Source: a virus
IMG/VR virus record: IMGVR_UViG_3300042561_000012
Coordinates: 1-23,092 of that record
DNA length: 23,092 nucleotides
Direction: 5' to 3' (one strand)
The notes below the pieces were generated by a model. The model saw only the letters and a program-made list of their open reading frames with translations, made no database searches and was not told where the DNA came from. Each line of letters begins with the position of its first letter. Position 1 is the first letter of the stretch. Shown one piece after another: positions 1 to 9,925 of this stretch. A program made the translations under genes and the position numbers.

Positions 1-1449
1 ATTGACTATCCGGTCTACCGGATCTGTATGGATCCCAATGTCCGCATCATGATTGTCTCGAAGTCACAGCAGAAGGCAACAGAATTTATCTACGCTATTA
101 AACAGCGTTTGACTCACCCATCGTGGCAGAAGCTACAACTCGCTTACGCTGCTGGCTCAGGCTTCAAGTCTAAGTCAGCCACATGGCAGGCTACGCAAGT
201 CTACCTCGGAGACGAACTGCGTGACTCAGACCAGAAGGATCCTACGATTCAAGCAATCGGTATCGGAGGACAGGTATACGGTGCGAGAGCAGACCTGATT
301 ATCCTAGACGACTGTGTGACTATGTCGAATGCCCACGAATACGAAAAACAAATTCGATGGATTCAACAGGAAGTCCTTACTCGTCTCGGGCCTACCGGCA
401 AGCTTTTAGTCCTTGGAACTCGAGTAGATTCCATTGACCTCTATAGAGAACTCCGTAACGGTGAACGCTACCCGACAGGTAAATCACCTTGGACATATCT
501 GGCCATGCCAGCAGTTCTAGAGTTTGCAGAAGACCAGAAGGACTGGAAAACACTTTGGCCTAAATCAGACCGCCCTTGGCAGGGCAGCGATGAAGAGGCA
601 GACGAAGACGGTCTATACCCACGCTGGGATGGCAAGTATCTATCCATGCGTAGAAGTGCATTAGACCCAAAGACTTGGTCGATGGTTTACCAGCAAGCAG
701 ATGTTGATGAGGACTCAACCTTCAACATGACTTGCGTTAAAGGTTCTATCGACAGAATGAGAATGATCGGGCCAATCGTTCCGGGCAATCCCGGACACCC
801 CGAGACAGTAGAAGGTCTCACCATCATCGCAGGGCTTGACCCAGCGATAGTTGGTGATACGGCGGCAGTTGTTGTAGCTGTAGATCGTAGGAGAAAGAAA
901 AGATATATCCTCGATGCTGCGACTATAACTAAACCGTCACCGCAAGCCATCCGTGATCTCATCACTACATTTACGGAAAAGTACAAACCATCGGAATGGA
1001 TGGTTGAACGAAACGCCTTTCAGGGTTATCTGACACAGGATGAGAATTTACGGCAATGGTTAGCAAGTCGTGGTGTGCTTCTTCGGGAACACACTACTTC
1101 TAGAAATAAGTGGGATGTTGGATTTGGTGTCGCTGCAATGGCTTCCTTGTTTGGAAGCGTTGAATCCAATGGTAAGCACCATCGAGATAACTTGATGCAC
1201 TTGCCTTCAGATAGACACGAAGGCATCCGATTACTTATTGACCAGTTAGTAACATGGTCGCCAGAGACTAAGAACAAGACAGACCTTGTTATGGCCCTCT
1301 GGTTCTGTGAGATTAGAGCAAGAGAGATCTGCCAGTTTGGTGAGTATGGCGGAAAGTTCGTACACAATGAATTCCTCACCCGAGCAGATGCCGAAAAGCG
1401 ACAGGTCATCAACCTTGATGAGTGGGCCGCAGATCGCCGTTTGGCATAA
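1..1449 (+). CDS. terL: Terminase large subunit, 5'-truncated by window edge
   Basis: This is the ATPase/nuclease motor that packages phage DNA through the portal. The reading frame is open from base 1, so the ATG at 28 is probably internal. The Walker A segment is not visible and should lie upstream. Seen here: a Walker B motif LIILDD (bases 295-312), a coupling-type motif LLVLGT (403-420), and then a C-terminal RNase-H-like nuclease domain. Its likely metal-binding acids are Asp in GLDPA (838-840), Glu in MVER (1006-1008) and Asp in TDLVMALW (1282-1284). A portal gene starts eight bases after the stop, the usual terL-portal order. The family assignment rests on motif order and position. The 482 residues present lack only part of the ATPase domain. 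Confidence 0.9.
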   Translation: MDYPVYRICMDPNVRIMIVSKSQQKATEFIYAIKQRLTHPSWQKLQLAYAAGSGFKSKSATWQATQVYLGDELRDSDQKDPTIQAIGIGGQVYGARADLIILDDCVTMSNAHEYEKQIRWIQQEVLTRLGPTGKLLVLGTRVDSIDLYRELRNGERYPTGKSPWTYLAMPAVLEFAEDQKDWKTLWPKSDRPWQGSDEEADEDGLYPRWDGKYLSMRRSALDPKTWSMVYQQADVDEDSTFNMTCVKGSIDRMRMIGPIVPGNPGHPETVEGLTIIAGLDPAIVGDTAAVVVAVDRRRKKRYILDAATITKPSPQAIRDLITTFTEKYKPSEWMVERNAFQGYLTQDENLRQWLASRGVLLREHTTSRNKWDVGFGVAAMASLFGSVESNGKHHRDNLMHLPSDRHEGIRLLIDQLVTWSPETKNKTDLVMALWFCEIRAREICQFGEYGGKFVHNEFLTRADAEKRQVINLDEWAADRRLA

Positions 1450-1457
1450 GGAGAAAA

Positions 1458-3212
1458 ATGCTTTCAGTTCAAGAAGTTGCAGCTAAGGTTGAACGCCTTA
1501 AAACACGCAACATGGATCGTGATCGCCGTATGGCAGATGTTCTTGCTGTCCGTCAAGGTCGTATGCAAGATGTTTTCTTCGGTCAGTTCTCTGATGAGTA
1601 TCCGAAGCCACTCATCGCTAACATGGTTGACATCGCAGCTCGTGACCTTGCCGAGGTAACTGCCCCTCTTCCAGCAATTAACTGTGCCTCTTCCAACATG
1701 ACCTCCGACTCAGCTCGTAGAAAGGCTGAGATTCGTACACGCATTGCCAACCACTATGCCAATAAGTCTGATCTACAACTTCAGATGTATCAGGCAGCAG
1801 ACTGGTATTACACCTATGGTTTTGCAGCAGGTATGGTGGAGATTGACTTTGATACCAACAATCCACGCATTCGTATGCTCAATCCTTTCGGTCTTTACTT
1901 TGAAAAGGATCGCTTTGGCTCAGTAGTTGCTATGGCTCAGATCATTATGTCTGATTCAGAGACTCTATCTTACCAATATCCAGAGTATAAGGCTCAGATC
2001 AACAGCAAGTATCGTATGAAGTCTACGATTTCCATGGTTCGCTACCATGATAAGTATCAAGATTTAATCTTTTTACCGGAGTTAGATAACCTAGTTCTAT
2101 CTAATACCCCTAATCTTCTAGGCAAAATCCTTGTAGATGTAGCAGAACGACCAACAGTTGATGGTCAAACTCGTGGTCAGTTCGATGATGTCCTACCAGT
2201 TCAGATGGCTAAGGCTCGATTTGCACTCCTTCAGCTTGAAGCAGCGAAGAAGTCAGTCAATGCACCTATCGCTATTCCACCAGATGTCCAAGAATTTACC
2301 CTTGGCCCAGATGCTTTGCTTCGATCTAACACACCTGAAAGAATCCGTAGAGTTCCAATCGAACTTCCTAACGGAGTCTTTGCTGAATCACAGGCACTTG
2401 AGCGTGAACTCCGTATGGGTTCTCGTTATCCGGAAGGCCGAACAGGTCAGATCGATGCATCTATTGTTACAGGTCGTGGCGTTCAAGCCCTTATGGGTGG
2501 CTTTGATTCACAGATCAAGGCAGCACAGGCAGTCTTTGCTCGCTTCTTTGTAAACCTTATCGGTATTGCATTCTGTGTAGATGAGCAAGTATTCGGTTCA
2601 ACTCAGAAAACTATTCGTGGATCCGATGACGGAACACCATACGAATTAAAATACACACCATCGAAAGACATCAACGGTGATTACACAGTAGATGTCCAGT
2701 ATGGCCTCATGGCAGGACTAGATCCTAACCGTGCTGCAATCTTTGGGTTGCAACTTCGTGGAGACAAGTTGATTTCTCGTGACTTCCTCCGCCGCAATCT
2801 TCCATTCTCAATTAATGTCACACAAGAAGAACAACGAATCGACATCGAAGAACTTCGTGACTCATTAAGAACCGCAGTAGCACAATACGCAAACGCAATC
2901 CCAATGCTTGCTACTCAGGGTGGGGATCCAACAGAAGCTGTTAAGAGGCTCGCCGACATCATTGAAGGTCGAGCAAAAGGTCAAGCATTGGAGTCAATCG
3001 TTGCTAAAGCGTTTGCTCCAGTAGAACAACCGGCAGCGACTGCGATGGCCCCCGGTGCTTCGCAACCCCCTATGGGGGTTCCGGGAGCGGCCCCGGCTGC
3101 CGGTTCCCAAATGGTATCTGGCCCCGGCCAGTATTCTCGTAGAACTGATCTAGCACAAGGTGGAACCCCACCGATGGCTGATCTTTTAGCTTCCCTGACT
3201 GGGGCGGCTTAA
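1458..3212 (+). CDS. Portal protein
   Basis: A 584-residue protein that should form the dodecameric ring at the packaging vertex and later the DNA exit channel. The start chosen is ATG 1458, which has a strong AAGGAG site just upstream. An earlier in-frame start at 1422 lies inside terL and has no such site. Support comes from position directly after terL, a typical portal size, and a central region around residues 335-360 (GRGVQALMGGFDSQIKAA) followed by a helical stretch, as in portals of this type. The last 60 or so residues are Ala/Pro/Gly-rich, probably disordered, and coded by an unusually G+C-rich segment. The exact portal subfamily cannot be named from sequence alone. Confidence 0.8.
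   Translation: MLSVQEVAAKVERLKTRNMDRDRRMADVLAVRQGRMQDVFFGQFSDEYPKPLIANMVDIAARDLAEVTAPLPAINCASSNMTSDSARRKAEIRTRIANHYANKSDLQLQMYQAADWYYTYGFAAGMVEIDFDTNNPRIRMLNPFGLYFEKDRFGSVVAMAQIIMSDSETLSYQYPEYKAQINSKYRMKSTISMVRYHDKYQDLIFLPELDNLVLSNTPNLLGKILVDVAERPTVDGQTRGQFDDVLPVQMAKARFALLQLEAAKKSVNAPIAIPPDVQEFTLGPDALLRSNTPERIRRVPIELPNGVFAESQALERELRMGSRYPEGRTGQIDASIVTGRGVQALMGGFDSQIKAAQAVFARFFVNLIGIAFCVDEQVFGSTQKTIRGSDDGTPYELKYTPSKDINGDYTVDVQYGLMAGLDPNRAAIFGLQLRGDKLISRDFLRRNLPFSINVTQEEQRIDIEELRDSLRTAVAQYANAIPMLATQGGDPTEAVKRLADIIEGRAKGQALESIVAKAFAPVEQPAATAMAPGASQPPMGVPGAAPAAGSQMVSGPGQYSRRTDLAQGGTPPMADLLASLTGAA
3064..3096 (+). other. Two adjacent G+C-rich hairpins inside the portal 3' end
   Basis: AACCCCC (3064-3070) pairs with GGGGGTT (3074-3080) across a TAT loop. 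Immediately after, CCGGG (3081-3085) pairs with CCCGG (3092-3096). Both lie inside the Ala/Pro/Gly-rich tail of the portal, where codons such as CCC, GGG and GCG are unlike the rest of the gene. There is no T tract, and the reading frame continues, so this is not a simple terminator. Confidence 0.45.
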
Positions 3213-3232
3213 CACGCATCTGGAGGTGCAAT

Positions 3233-3379
3233 ATGTTCGGAGTAAAAAAGGGTGCAGTAGCTAAGGCTCTAGTTCTTGGCCCAATCATGGGTAAGAAGTC
3301 TGCATCAGGCAAGGCAGGAATGCAGAAGCTTGGCGAAACAGGAAAGCCAGCATCAGCATCAGGAAAGAAAGCTAAGTAA
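3233..3379 (+). CDS. Small basic protein, 48 aa
   Basis: A short ORF (MFGVKKGAVAKALVLGP at its start) ending in a Lys/Ala/Ser/Gly-rich tail, ASASGKKAK. A clear GGAGG site (3222-3226) sits six bases before the ATG, which is the main reason to call it real. It lies in the 20-base-spaced run between portal and 3401. I do not recognise the family. Its composition resembles the other small Lys-rich proteins at 16882-17435, suggesting a DNA- or capsid-associated virion peptide, but that is inference. Confidence 0.65.
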   Translation: MFGVKKGAVAKALVLGPIMGKKSASGKAGMQKLGETGKPASASGKKAK

Positions 3380-3400
3380 TAATCTTAGGAGGGCGAGTCA

Positions 3401-3640
3401 ATGTCAGAAGATAACTTCGATGAACTCGATGATATGTTTGTATTGGCTCGCCCTGCAAAGAAAATAGATTTTGTTTACGCAGTAGCAGATTTACTATATA
3501 AAATAAGTTATTCATTCGCAGATTTCTTCTCATTGATAACAAAGGTTATCCATTCACATTCTGTTAACGAAGCAAAGAAACAGTATATGTGGGAGAAGAT
3601 GACCAAAGACATTGAAAAAATGGAGGCTAAAGATGGCTGA
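3401..3640 (+). CDS. Hypothetical protein, 79 aa
   Basis: The ATG follows a TTAGGAGGG site, so translation is well supported. The protein has an acidic N-terminus (SEDNFDELDD), then a middle rich in aromatic and aliphatic residues (about residues 23-48, VYAVADLLYKISYSFADFF). That stretch could be an amphipathic or short membrane-associated helix. The C-terminus is charged (KKQYMWEKMTKDIEKMEAKDG is mostly Lys/Glu). The last eight bases overlap the next gene's start (ATGGCTGA), which implies translational coupling. No family is recognised. By position it belongs to the late structural operon. Confidence 0.7.
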   Translation: MSEDNFDELDDMFVLARPAKKIDFVYAVADLLYKISYSFADFFSLITKVIHSHSVNEAKKQYMWEKMTKDIEKMEAKDG

Positions 3641-4016
3641 AGGCCCATACATTGGTAGGCAGGCAGCACAATCCATTACCGGTGGAGCATACGGTGAGAA
3701 CACAGAACTCACACAACTACAAACTGCTCCCGGAGTTCCATTAGCAGCAACTGAAACAGGTGCAATGGGTGGCGGAATGGGCCCTATGATCGCAGCACCT
3801 GCTATGCCAAACAGAAATTTTGCAACACCTAATCCAAATGTAGATCAAGAGATTACATTCGGTGCAGCCTTTGGTGCTGGCCCGGGTAATGAAGTATTAC
3901 CTATCCCACCACAAGCACCTGACGAAACTGCCACACTTGTCCGTCAACTTATTGCCCTATATCCAGATCCAGACTTGGTTCGATTAGGTCAAAGATTAGA
4001 TTATGAGAAGCGTTAA
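3633..4016 (+). CDS. Hypothetical Gly/Pro-rich structural protein, 127 aa
   Basis: The start is placed at ATG 3633 because GGAGG lies at 3622-3626, inside the previous gene. The longer version from 3612 has no comparable site. The protein is low in charge and rich in Gly, Ala, Pro and Asn (for example GAMGGGMGPMIAAPAMP), probably extended or disordered. It ends in a short helix-like segment (TATLVRQLIALYPDPDLVRL). Its stop overlaps the next start as TAATG. No function can be assigned. Its tight coupling to the giant gene suggests that the two products act together. Confidence 0.7.
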   Translation: MAEGPYIGRQAAQSITGGAYGENTELTQLQTAPGVPLAATETGAMGGGMGPMIAAPAMPNRNFATPNPNVDQEITFGAAFGAGPGNEVLPIPPQAPDETATLVRQLIALYPDPDLVRLGQRLDYEKR

Positions 4017-7000
4017 TGGCAGGAAAAACCGGAGGCACATTTGGTGCTGGTAGTCTCGGTGCATCGTTAAGTTCAATTCCTCAAGAAGGAACAGCAGCTT
4101 ACGATACATACATTCAGGCCCAGCAATCTAAGTATTTAAGTCCAGACTTTGCCAAGCAGTTAGCTGCTATGGCTAAGGCCTACCCTGCTGCATCTGTTGG
4201 CACGGTCATGGGTCTTACAAAGTCTGGTGCTGTTATTGGTGGCAATACAGCCAATGCTATGACCACACTCGATGGATCAGCATTGATTGATGCACAGCGT
4301 AACGCAGCCATTGCTGCTGCTGCTAAGTTAAAAGAGCAGAACTCTGCGAAGAAGGGTTCACCTGCTGACTTCTTAGCACCACTTACTCGTACTGCTTTCA
4401 TGCTTTTATCAACACCATTTGAAATGCTAGAAGCCACTGTTCGTAACGGTGTATCTGGCAAGGGTGGTCTTAATACATTTGATGAAACTCAAACAGGTCA
4501 AGCTCTTATCAACCTTTTCAAAACAGGCAAGATTGATGTAGGTACTGGTTTTCTTAGTGCAGATCCAAACTCTGCGGTAGGTAAAGCATTACTTAATGCA
4601 AAGATTGCTGCTGGCCCTACGATGAAGGGTGGAGTTCCTTGGACTTATTCAAGTGGACTTACACAAGCACTATTCGATAACCCAGAGACTAAAGCAGCTC
4701 GTACATTCCAAGCCATTTCAGGATTCGTTCTCAATCTAGCAGCAGATCCACTTACTTATGTTCCCGGTGTAGGTTTAGTTAAGATCGGTAAAGAAGCTGG
4801 AAAGGTTGGCGTAACACTTCGTGTTGGGCCAAAGGCCGCAGCTCGTGCAGCAGAAGCGAAGGCAGCACCGATCAAGGCTGTGGCTCGTGATGTTGAAGAT
4901 GTCATGGGTGATGTTACAAAGGTTCGAGCAGAAGCACGAGCAGCATCAGGCGACATCAATATGCTTGAAGCAGACATCATCAAACACCAAGATGATCTCA
5001 ACACTATTGCCGAAAAGGTAGATAACACATACCAGACTTATTACAAAGCAAAGTCTGAAGCAGATTTATTAGATGCAGAATACGGACAACTCCGTCAACA
5101 GCGTGACACTTTACTTGCAGGTCTTAAGACTGCAACTGATACAAAGGGTCAACTTGTAGGTGAGGCTCGTAGAGCTGAAGATCTTATGGCTCACCGTATT
5201 GAACTTAATACTGCTGGTCGTGCAGCAGAAGTTCAAAGCATCCTTGATGAAAAAGGTTTTGATGAGGTAGTCCGTATAGGACAAACACTCACAGAGCAAG
5301 AGCAGTTGGCTCCCGGACTTATCCACACTCTTGATGAAGCAGCCCTTAAGAAGGGTGATCGTGCAGCGACTCAAGGTATCCGCAATGGCGTAGATGCTGT
5401 AGTTCGTGTAGCAGCAAAGCAGAAGCCACGCCTTATCAAGTGGACAGCTCTTATCAAGGCTGGAGATTCACCACAAGCAACTCGTGTATCTAACGAGATT
5501 GGTTCTAACCTTATCGATGTTGGAACTGCTGCTGGAATCCAAGAGTCTAAATTGCAAGGTGTTCTCGATGTAATCGATACACCCGGTGCAACACACGCAG
5601 AACTTATTCAGTCAGCACAGAAGGCTGGAATTACAGAACAACTATTTGCAGCATACGAAAGATCCGGTATCCAAGGATTTGAAAATGTCGGTGCCACTCG
5701 TGGTATGGGTGGTGGAGGATACGCTTACTTCCCACGGACAGTAGATCCATTCGATGCAAAGATTTCTGACTTTGGTCGCTTCAAGGCTGATGCTATTAAC
5801 TCACCTGACATCAACGATCTTGGTGTTCAAGCACTTACAACCAAGGGTGCAATTACCCAGCAGGTTACAGGGCTAGTCGAAGGTGCAGCAGCACCTCGCC
5901 TTACAGTCATGGAACAACTTGCCAACATAAACAAAGAACTTTCCGAAATGGGCAAGGTTACAAAAGGTGTCCAAAAGGAACTCGACAAGGCAGAACAGGC
6001 TTGGAAGAACAACCTTAAGTATGTTCAAGATCGAGTCAAGTCCGATGATGAAGCTCGTATGCTTCTCGAAGAGGCACGAGGTCGTAAGGCTCTAGCGATG
6101 GAAGCAGAGTTCGGTCTTATGACTGTAGGCGGTAAGCAGATCCTTGATTACCAGCAAGCTGCTAAGGCATTCTTTGGCCCAATGGGTCAGAACGCTGCAA
6201 AGTTTATTGCTATCCACTACGGCCCAGAACAATACGATGATCTATGGCGAGCAATGAATGGCAACATTACAGTTGATCTAGCCAAGCGTTTGGCTGCTGC
6301 TACTTCCGAGAAGGAAGTTATGGGTCTACTTGCCGGTGAAGTCGGACTAGAACTATCTCGTGGAACACGAGTCGGACTTGCAGTTCAATCTCGTGCAATC
6401 CAATTCCAGTCAAGTTTCTATGCACCTAACTCATTGAAGTTGCACCATGAAGGTTTTGCTAACTTCCTGCTCAATGCAGAGAACGAAGCAAGAATGTTCC
6501 TGAGAAGCAATAAAGTAACTGCACCGTTTACACGGTTTGCACCTACTAGAAATCTTATTCACCTAGACGATGTAGATACATTGGTCAAGGAAATGAATGA
6601 CACTTTGCCATTCCTTAAGGCATCTGCTGAATTACAGAAGACATCCATTAAGGCCATGATGGCAGCTACAACCTCAACTGAACGCTTCAATGTATTCATT
6701 GACACACTTAAGTCTTTGGTTAAGGAGAAGGCTCCTAACCTAACAGAAGAACAAATCCGTATGCTTAATGATGCGGCTCGAGTATTTAAGAAGGAAGCAG
6801 ATGCTAACCGAAAGTTCTTGGCACAGGTTGCTGGCAAGGACATCGGCACACGAGAATTTAAGGTCGCTGGAAAGACCCAGAAGTTCACACAACTGGATCC
6901 ACTTATTGACTCTCAACTTGCAAATTTTATCAAGTGGCCTGACATCGACTCAATCCGTCAGCTCACAGGAAAGACAAGAAACCTCTTCTCCGGATCACAG

Positions 7001-9925
7001 AATGCACAGCAACTCAGAACAGTAACTACTGATCTCTTTGATTCATTCTTTAAGCAGACAGTTCTTGTGGGTCGTGTTTCATACATCCTACGAAACATCG
7101 GTGATATGCAGGTTCGTTCATTCCTTGGTGGATCTACAACCTTGTTCAACCACCCATTGCAGTTTGCTGCAATGATGATGGCTAACCCAGAGGGTAATGC
7201 AATCGCTAAGTTTGCTACTCGATGGTCTCGCTTCGACAATACAGTCTTTGGCACAAACTTCAACAAAGCAGTTGAAGAGATGGATGCAATCGGCTTTAAG
7301 TCAGCAGCACTTGCAGATGCAGATAAGTTTGCTGTAATGATGTCTCGATCTATCGGTGTTGGTATGGGCCAAGGCACTCGTGGTCTTTCACAGATCCTGC
7401 CTACTGGTATGCGTTTCATTACACCAGAAGAACGAGGATTCAATCGGGCATGGGCCGGAGCAATCCTTCAGTTCCGTGAATCAGCTATGGCTCGTTTAGT
7501 TGCCGGTGGTCTTACTGGTGGAGTCAAGGGTGCCAATGGAAAGATTACTCCTTGGTTCAAAGAAGCAGAAGCTTTTGTTGCTAAGAAGCAAGCACAGGGA
7601 ATGGATCTATCTCGTGATTACGAGAAGTTCATTGTTGACTTTATGTTTGAGACAGAGCAGGGAATCCTGCTTCGTACACAGATTGCCAAGGTTGATGAAC
7701 TCAATCGTGCATTGATGCTTGATGCAGACGAGACTATTGCTCGTCAGGCTATGGAGAATTACTTCAAGGTAGTCACAGAAGGTGTTGATAATCTATCTGG
7801 TGGCCGCCAAGAGTTGCGTGACTTTATCTCTGGTAAAGCAATGGTTGCAGTAGATGGCAAGAGAACTCCCGGATTTAATCCAAAGGGAACTCAGTCAAAG
7901 GATGTATGGCTTGCCAACATTCTTAAGGGATATGTTGATTCAACAGACATCTCAAAGGCTATCGGTCAACTCAAGCTTCCAACAGATGATGTCCGTGCCG
8001 TTGCATCCTTCAAGGGTCAATGGGATCGAGCAGCATCTAAGTTCTTCCAAGTCTCTGCATCGATTGAAAAGCGAGCAGCACTTGGCCCAGAGTTTAAGCA
8101 GCAATACTGGAACGGTGTTGCTGAGAACATGAACCTTCTTACCAAGGATGAGGCAGTTAAGATCCTTGCTATTGCCGAGAAGGAACTTCGTGGTCTCAAA
8201 GTCTTTGGACTTAAGGCAGGGTTTGAGAACCCATCATTGGTTCGTATGCGTGAAGCAATCAAGACACTCGATGATCGAGGACTTGCTGCCGATGATATGC
8301 ATACAATCGCAAATAACTTTGCTGCTAATAAACTACAGAAGCTTTACTACGATGCAATGCGACAGAAGCAGTATGCAGTCGCAGCTCGTTTAGTGGCTCC
8401 TTTCGCAGCAGCGTGGGGTAACACTATTGCTACTTGGAGCAAGTTGATTGGCACAGATGTAGCCAACACCTTCCGTCTACAAGGCAAGGCTCGTACTTAC
8501 AAGGCTGCTAATGCTTTTGAATTCTTAACTCATCCAGAGACTGGTGTTATTTACGAATGGACTGGTCAGAACTGGAATGACCCAAGCCAAGGATTTATCT
8601 ACAAGGATCCAACCTATGGTGATCCTCGTATGGTTATCCCTCTGGCAGGTAATGCACTTGGCTGGATGCTTTCAACAGCAACCGGTGAAGCAGTTCCATC
8701 GATGCCAACATCGCTATCGATTCCATCTTTGAACCTTGCATTCAGCAACGAATTGCTACCGGGTGTAGGCCCTGCAATCCAACTCTCAATAGGTCGACTA
8801 ATCCAAAGCCAAGAAGGTTGGGCAGCAGATCAACTCCGTGATGTGATTTATCCATTCGGAGCCCCTGAAGGTAAGACTGGAATTGTCGAATCTTTTACAC
8901 CTGCTTGGGCCCAAAGAGTTCTTTATGGTCTAGGTGTTAACTCCTTTGAGGAGAAGAGTATGTCTACTCTTCGACCATTGATGACATACCTTGCATCAAC
9001 TGGCAACTATGGAGAATTCCCACTTGGTGGAGAAGCACAAGCAAAGCTTCTTGAAGATGCAGGTAGAGTCAATCGAGTCCTCGCCTTATGGCGTGGTATC
9101 ACACAGAATGTGGCTCCCGGATCTATTGCACCTCAGATTCTTGCAAAGGACAAAGAGGGTGAACTCCATGTTCAAGCTCTTATGTTTAATGACTTCTTGC
9201 AGATCCGTGCAAACAACCCAGACAGTTATGAAATTGCTGTAGCCAAGTGGGCTGATAAGTATGGCGAGTCAGCACTCTTTGCTCTGGTATCTGGATCTCG
9301 TGGTGGTATTACACCTACCGGAGATGCATGGAATTTCTATCAAAACAACCGCAAGGATGCCAATGCCTTGCCAAATGCGTTTGCCCTCTTCTTCCCCGGT
9401 GGACAATACTCACAAGAATTTGCTAAATGGCAAGCACAGCGTGGCCAGCGATTCAAGTTATCACCTGCCGAAATGCAGATGGAAGCGGCTCGTTATGTAT
9501 ACACAGCTCGTAAGGCTAAGTTACAAAGCGATGAGGCCATCGCTATCCAGCAGGGTGCAGATCCAAAGCAAGCCCATCAGGTCTACATGACTCGTAAGGC
9601 AGCAATGGATGATGACTTTGGTGGACAGCCAGACTTCCGTGCAGCAGGTGTTCCTCGTGAGACACTTGTCAAGGAAGTAACTCAGGCTCTTAGCAACCCT
9701 AAGTTTGCTGAAACCGAATCAGGTAAGGGCTTGGCTAAGTTCTTACAGGCTCGTGAGTCAGCGTTGAATTCTGTTGCAGAAGCAGGATACAAGACACTTA
9801 CAGGTAAAGCTGTTGAAAATGTAGCACAATGGTTAGACCAAACTGCTTACCAGATAATCTCCGAACACCCAGATTTCTCTGTAATGTACTGGCGTGTATT
9901 TGCAACAGAGACAGGAAATAACTAA
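4016..9925 (+). CDS. Giant virion protein, probable internal/ejection protein, 1969 aa
   Basis: One uninterrupted frame starts at a TAATG overlap. The protein is mostly helical in composition. It has a Gly/Ala-rich N-terminus, a first long charged coiled-coil-like stretch (about residues 280-400), a Gly-rich RGMGGGGYAYFPRTVDPFD patch (about 562-580) and a second coiled-coil-like stretch (about 629-700). Later come a YILRNIGDMQVR motif (about 1022-1033) and an apolar PFAAAWGNTIATWSKLIG segment near 1462-1479. No lysozyme, transglycosylase or protease signature is obvious. Size, helical content and the neighbouring LysM gene fit a large internal virion protein ejected with DNA (compare T7 gp16 in role only). 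A tape measure is less likely because the gene precedes the capsid and is not followed by tube genes. The function is inferred. Confidence 0.6.
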   Translation: MAGKTGGTFGAGSLGASLSSIPQEGTAAYDTYIQAQQSKYLSPDFAKQLAAMAKAYPAASVGTVMGLTKSGAVIGGNTANAMTTLDGSALIDAQRNAAIAAAAKLKEQNSAKKGSPADFLAPLTRTAFMLLSTPFEMLEATVRNGVSGKGGLNTFDETQTGQALINLFKTGKIDVGTGFLSADPNSAVGKALLNAKIAAGPTMKGGVPWTYSSGLTQALFDNPETKAARTFQAISGFVLNLAADPLTYVPGVGLVKIGKEAGKVGVTLRVGPKAAARAAEAKAAPIKAVARDVEDVMGDVTKVRAEARAASGDINMLEADIIKHQDDLNTIAEKVDNTYQTYYKAKSEADLLDAEYGQLRQQRDTLLAGLKTATDTKGQLVGEARRAEDLMAHRIELNTAGRAAEVQSILDEKGFDEVVRIGQTLTEQEQLAPGLIHTLDEAALKKGDRAATQGIRNGVDAVVRVAAKQKPRLIKWTALIKAGDSPQATRVSNEIGSNLIDVGTAAGIQESKLQGVLDVIDTPGATHAELIQSAQKAGITEQLFAAYERSGIQGFENVGATRGMGGGGYAYFPRTVDPFDAKISDFGRFKADAINSPDINDLGVQALTTKGAITQQVTGLVEGAAAPRLTVMEQLANINKELSEMGKVTKGVQKELDKAEQAWKNNLKYVQDRVKSDDEARMLLEEARGRKALAMEAEFGLMTVGGKQILDYQQAAKAFFGPMGQNAAKFIAIHYGPEQYDDLWRAMNGNITVDLAKRLAAATSEKEVMGLLAGEVGLELSRGTRVGLAVQSRAIQFQSSFYAPNSLKLHHEGFANFLLNAENEARMFLRSNKVTAPFTRFAPTRNLIHLDDVDTLVKEMNDTLPFLKASAELQKTSIKAMMAATTSTERFNVFIDTLKSLVKEKAPNLTEEQIRMLNDAARVFKKEADANRKFLAQVAGKDIGTREFKVAGKTQKFTQLDPLIDSQLANFIKWPDIDSIRQLTGKTRNLFSGSQNAQQLRTVTTDLFDSFFKQTVLVGRVSYILRNIGDMQVRSFLGGSTTLFNHPLQFAAMMMANPEGNAIAKFATRWSRFDNTVFGTNFNKAVEEMDAIGFKSAALADADKFAVMMSRSIGVGMGQGTRGLSQILPTGMRFITPEERGFNRAWAGAILQFRESAMARLVAGGLTGGVKGANGKITPWFKEAEAFVAKKQAQGMDLSRDYEKFIVDFMFETEQGILLRTQIAKVDELNRALMLDADETIARQAMENYFKVVTEGVDNLSGGRQELRDFISGKAMVAVDGKRTPGFNPKGTQSKDVWLANILKGYVDSTDISKAIGQLKLPTDDVRAVASFKGQWDRAASKFFQVSASIEKRAALGPEFKQQYWNGVAENMNLLTKDEAVKILAIAEKELRGLKVFGLKAGFENPSLVRMREAIKTLDDRGLAADDMHTIANNFAANKLQKLYYDAMRQKQYAVAARLVAPFAAAWGNTIATWSKLIGTDVANTFRLQGKARTYKAANAFEFLTHPETGVIYEWTGQNWNDPSQGFIYKDPTYGDPRMVIPLAGNALGWMLSTATGEAVPSMPTSLSIPSLNLAFSNELLPGVGPAIQLSIGRLIQSQEGWAADQLRDVIYPFGAPEGKTGIVESFTPAWAQRVLYGLGVNSFEEKSMSTLRPLMTYLASTGNYGEFPLGGEAQAKLLEDAGRVNRVLALWRGITQNVAPGSIAPQILAKDKEGELHVQALMFNDFLQIRANNPDSYEIAVAKWADKYGESALFALVSGSRGGITPTGDAWNFYQNNRKDANALPNAFALFFPGGQYSQEFAKWQAQRGQRFKLSPAEMQMEAARYVYTARKAKLQSDEAIAIQQGADPKQAHQVYMTRKAAMDDDFGGQPDFRAAGVPRETLVKEVTQALSNPKFAETESGKGLAKFLQARESALNSVAEAGYKTLTGKAVENVAQWLDQTAYQIISEHPDFSVMYWRVFATETGNN

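Noticed and set aside
6958-7443. 161-codon minus-strand frame inside the giant gene
   Set aside because: It lies fully within a continuous + strand gene with normal codon use, and there is no other minus-strand gene in the window.
4016-9925. Tape measure protein
   Set aside because: Length would fit, but it lies before the capsid gene, has no tail tube or chaperone genes beside it, and is coupled to Ca-motif and LysM proteins.
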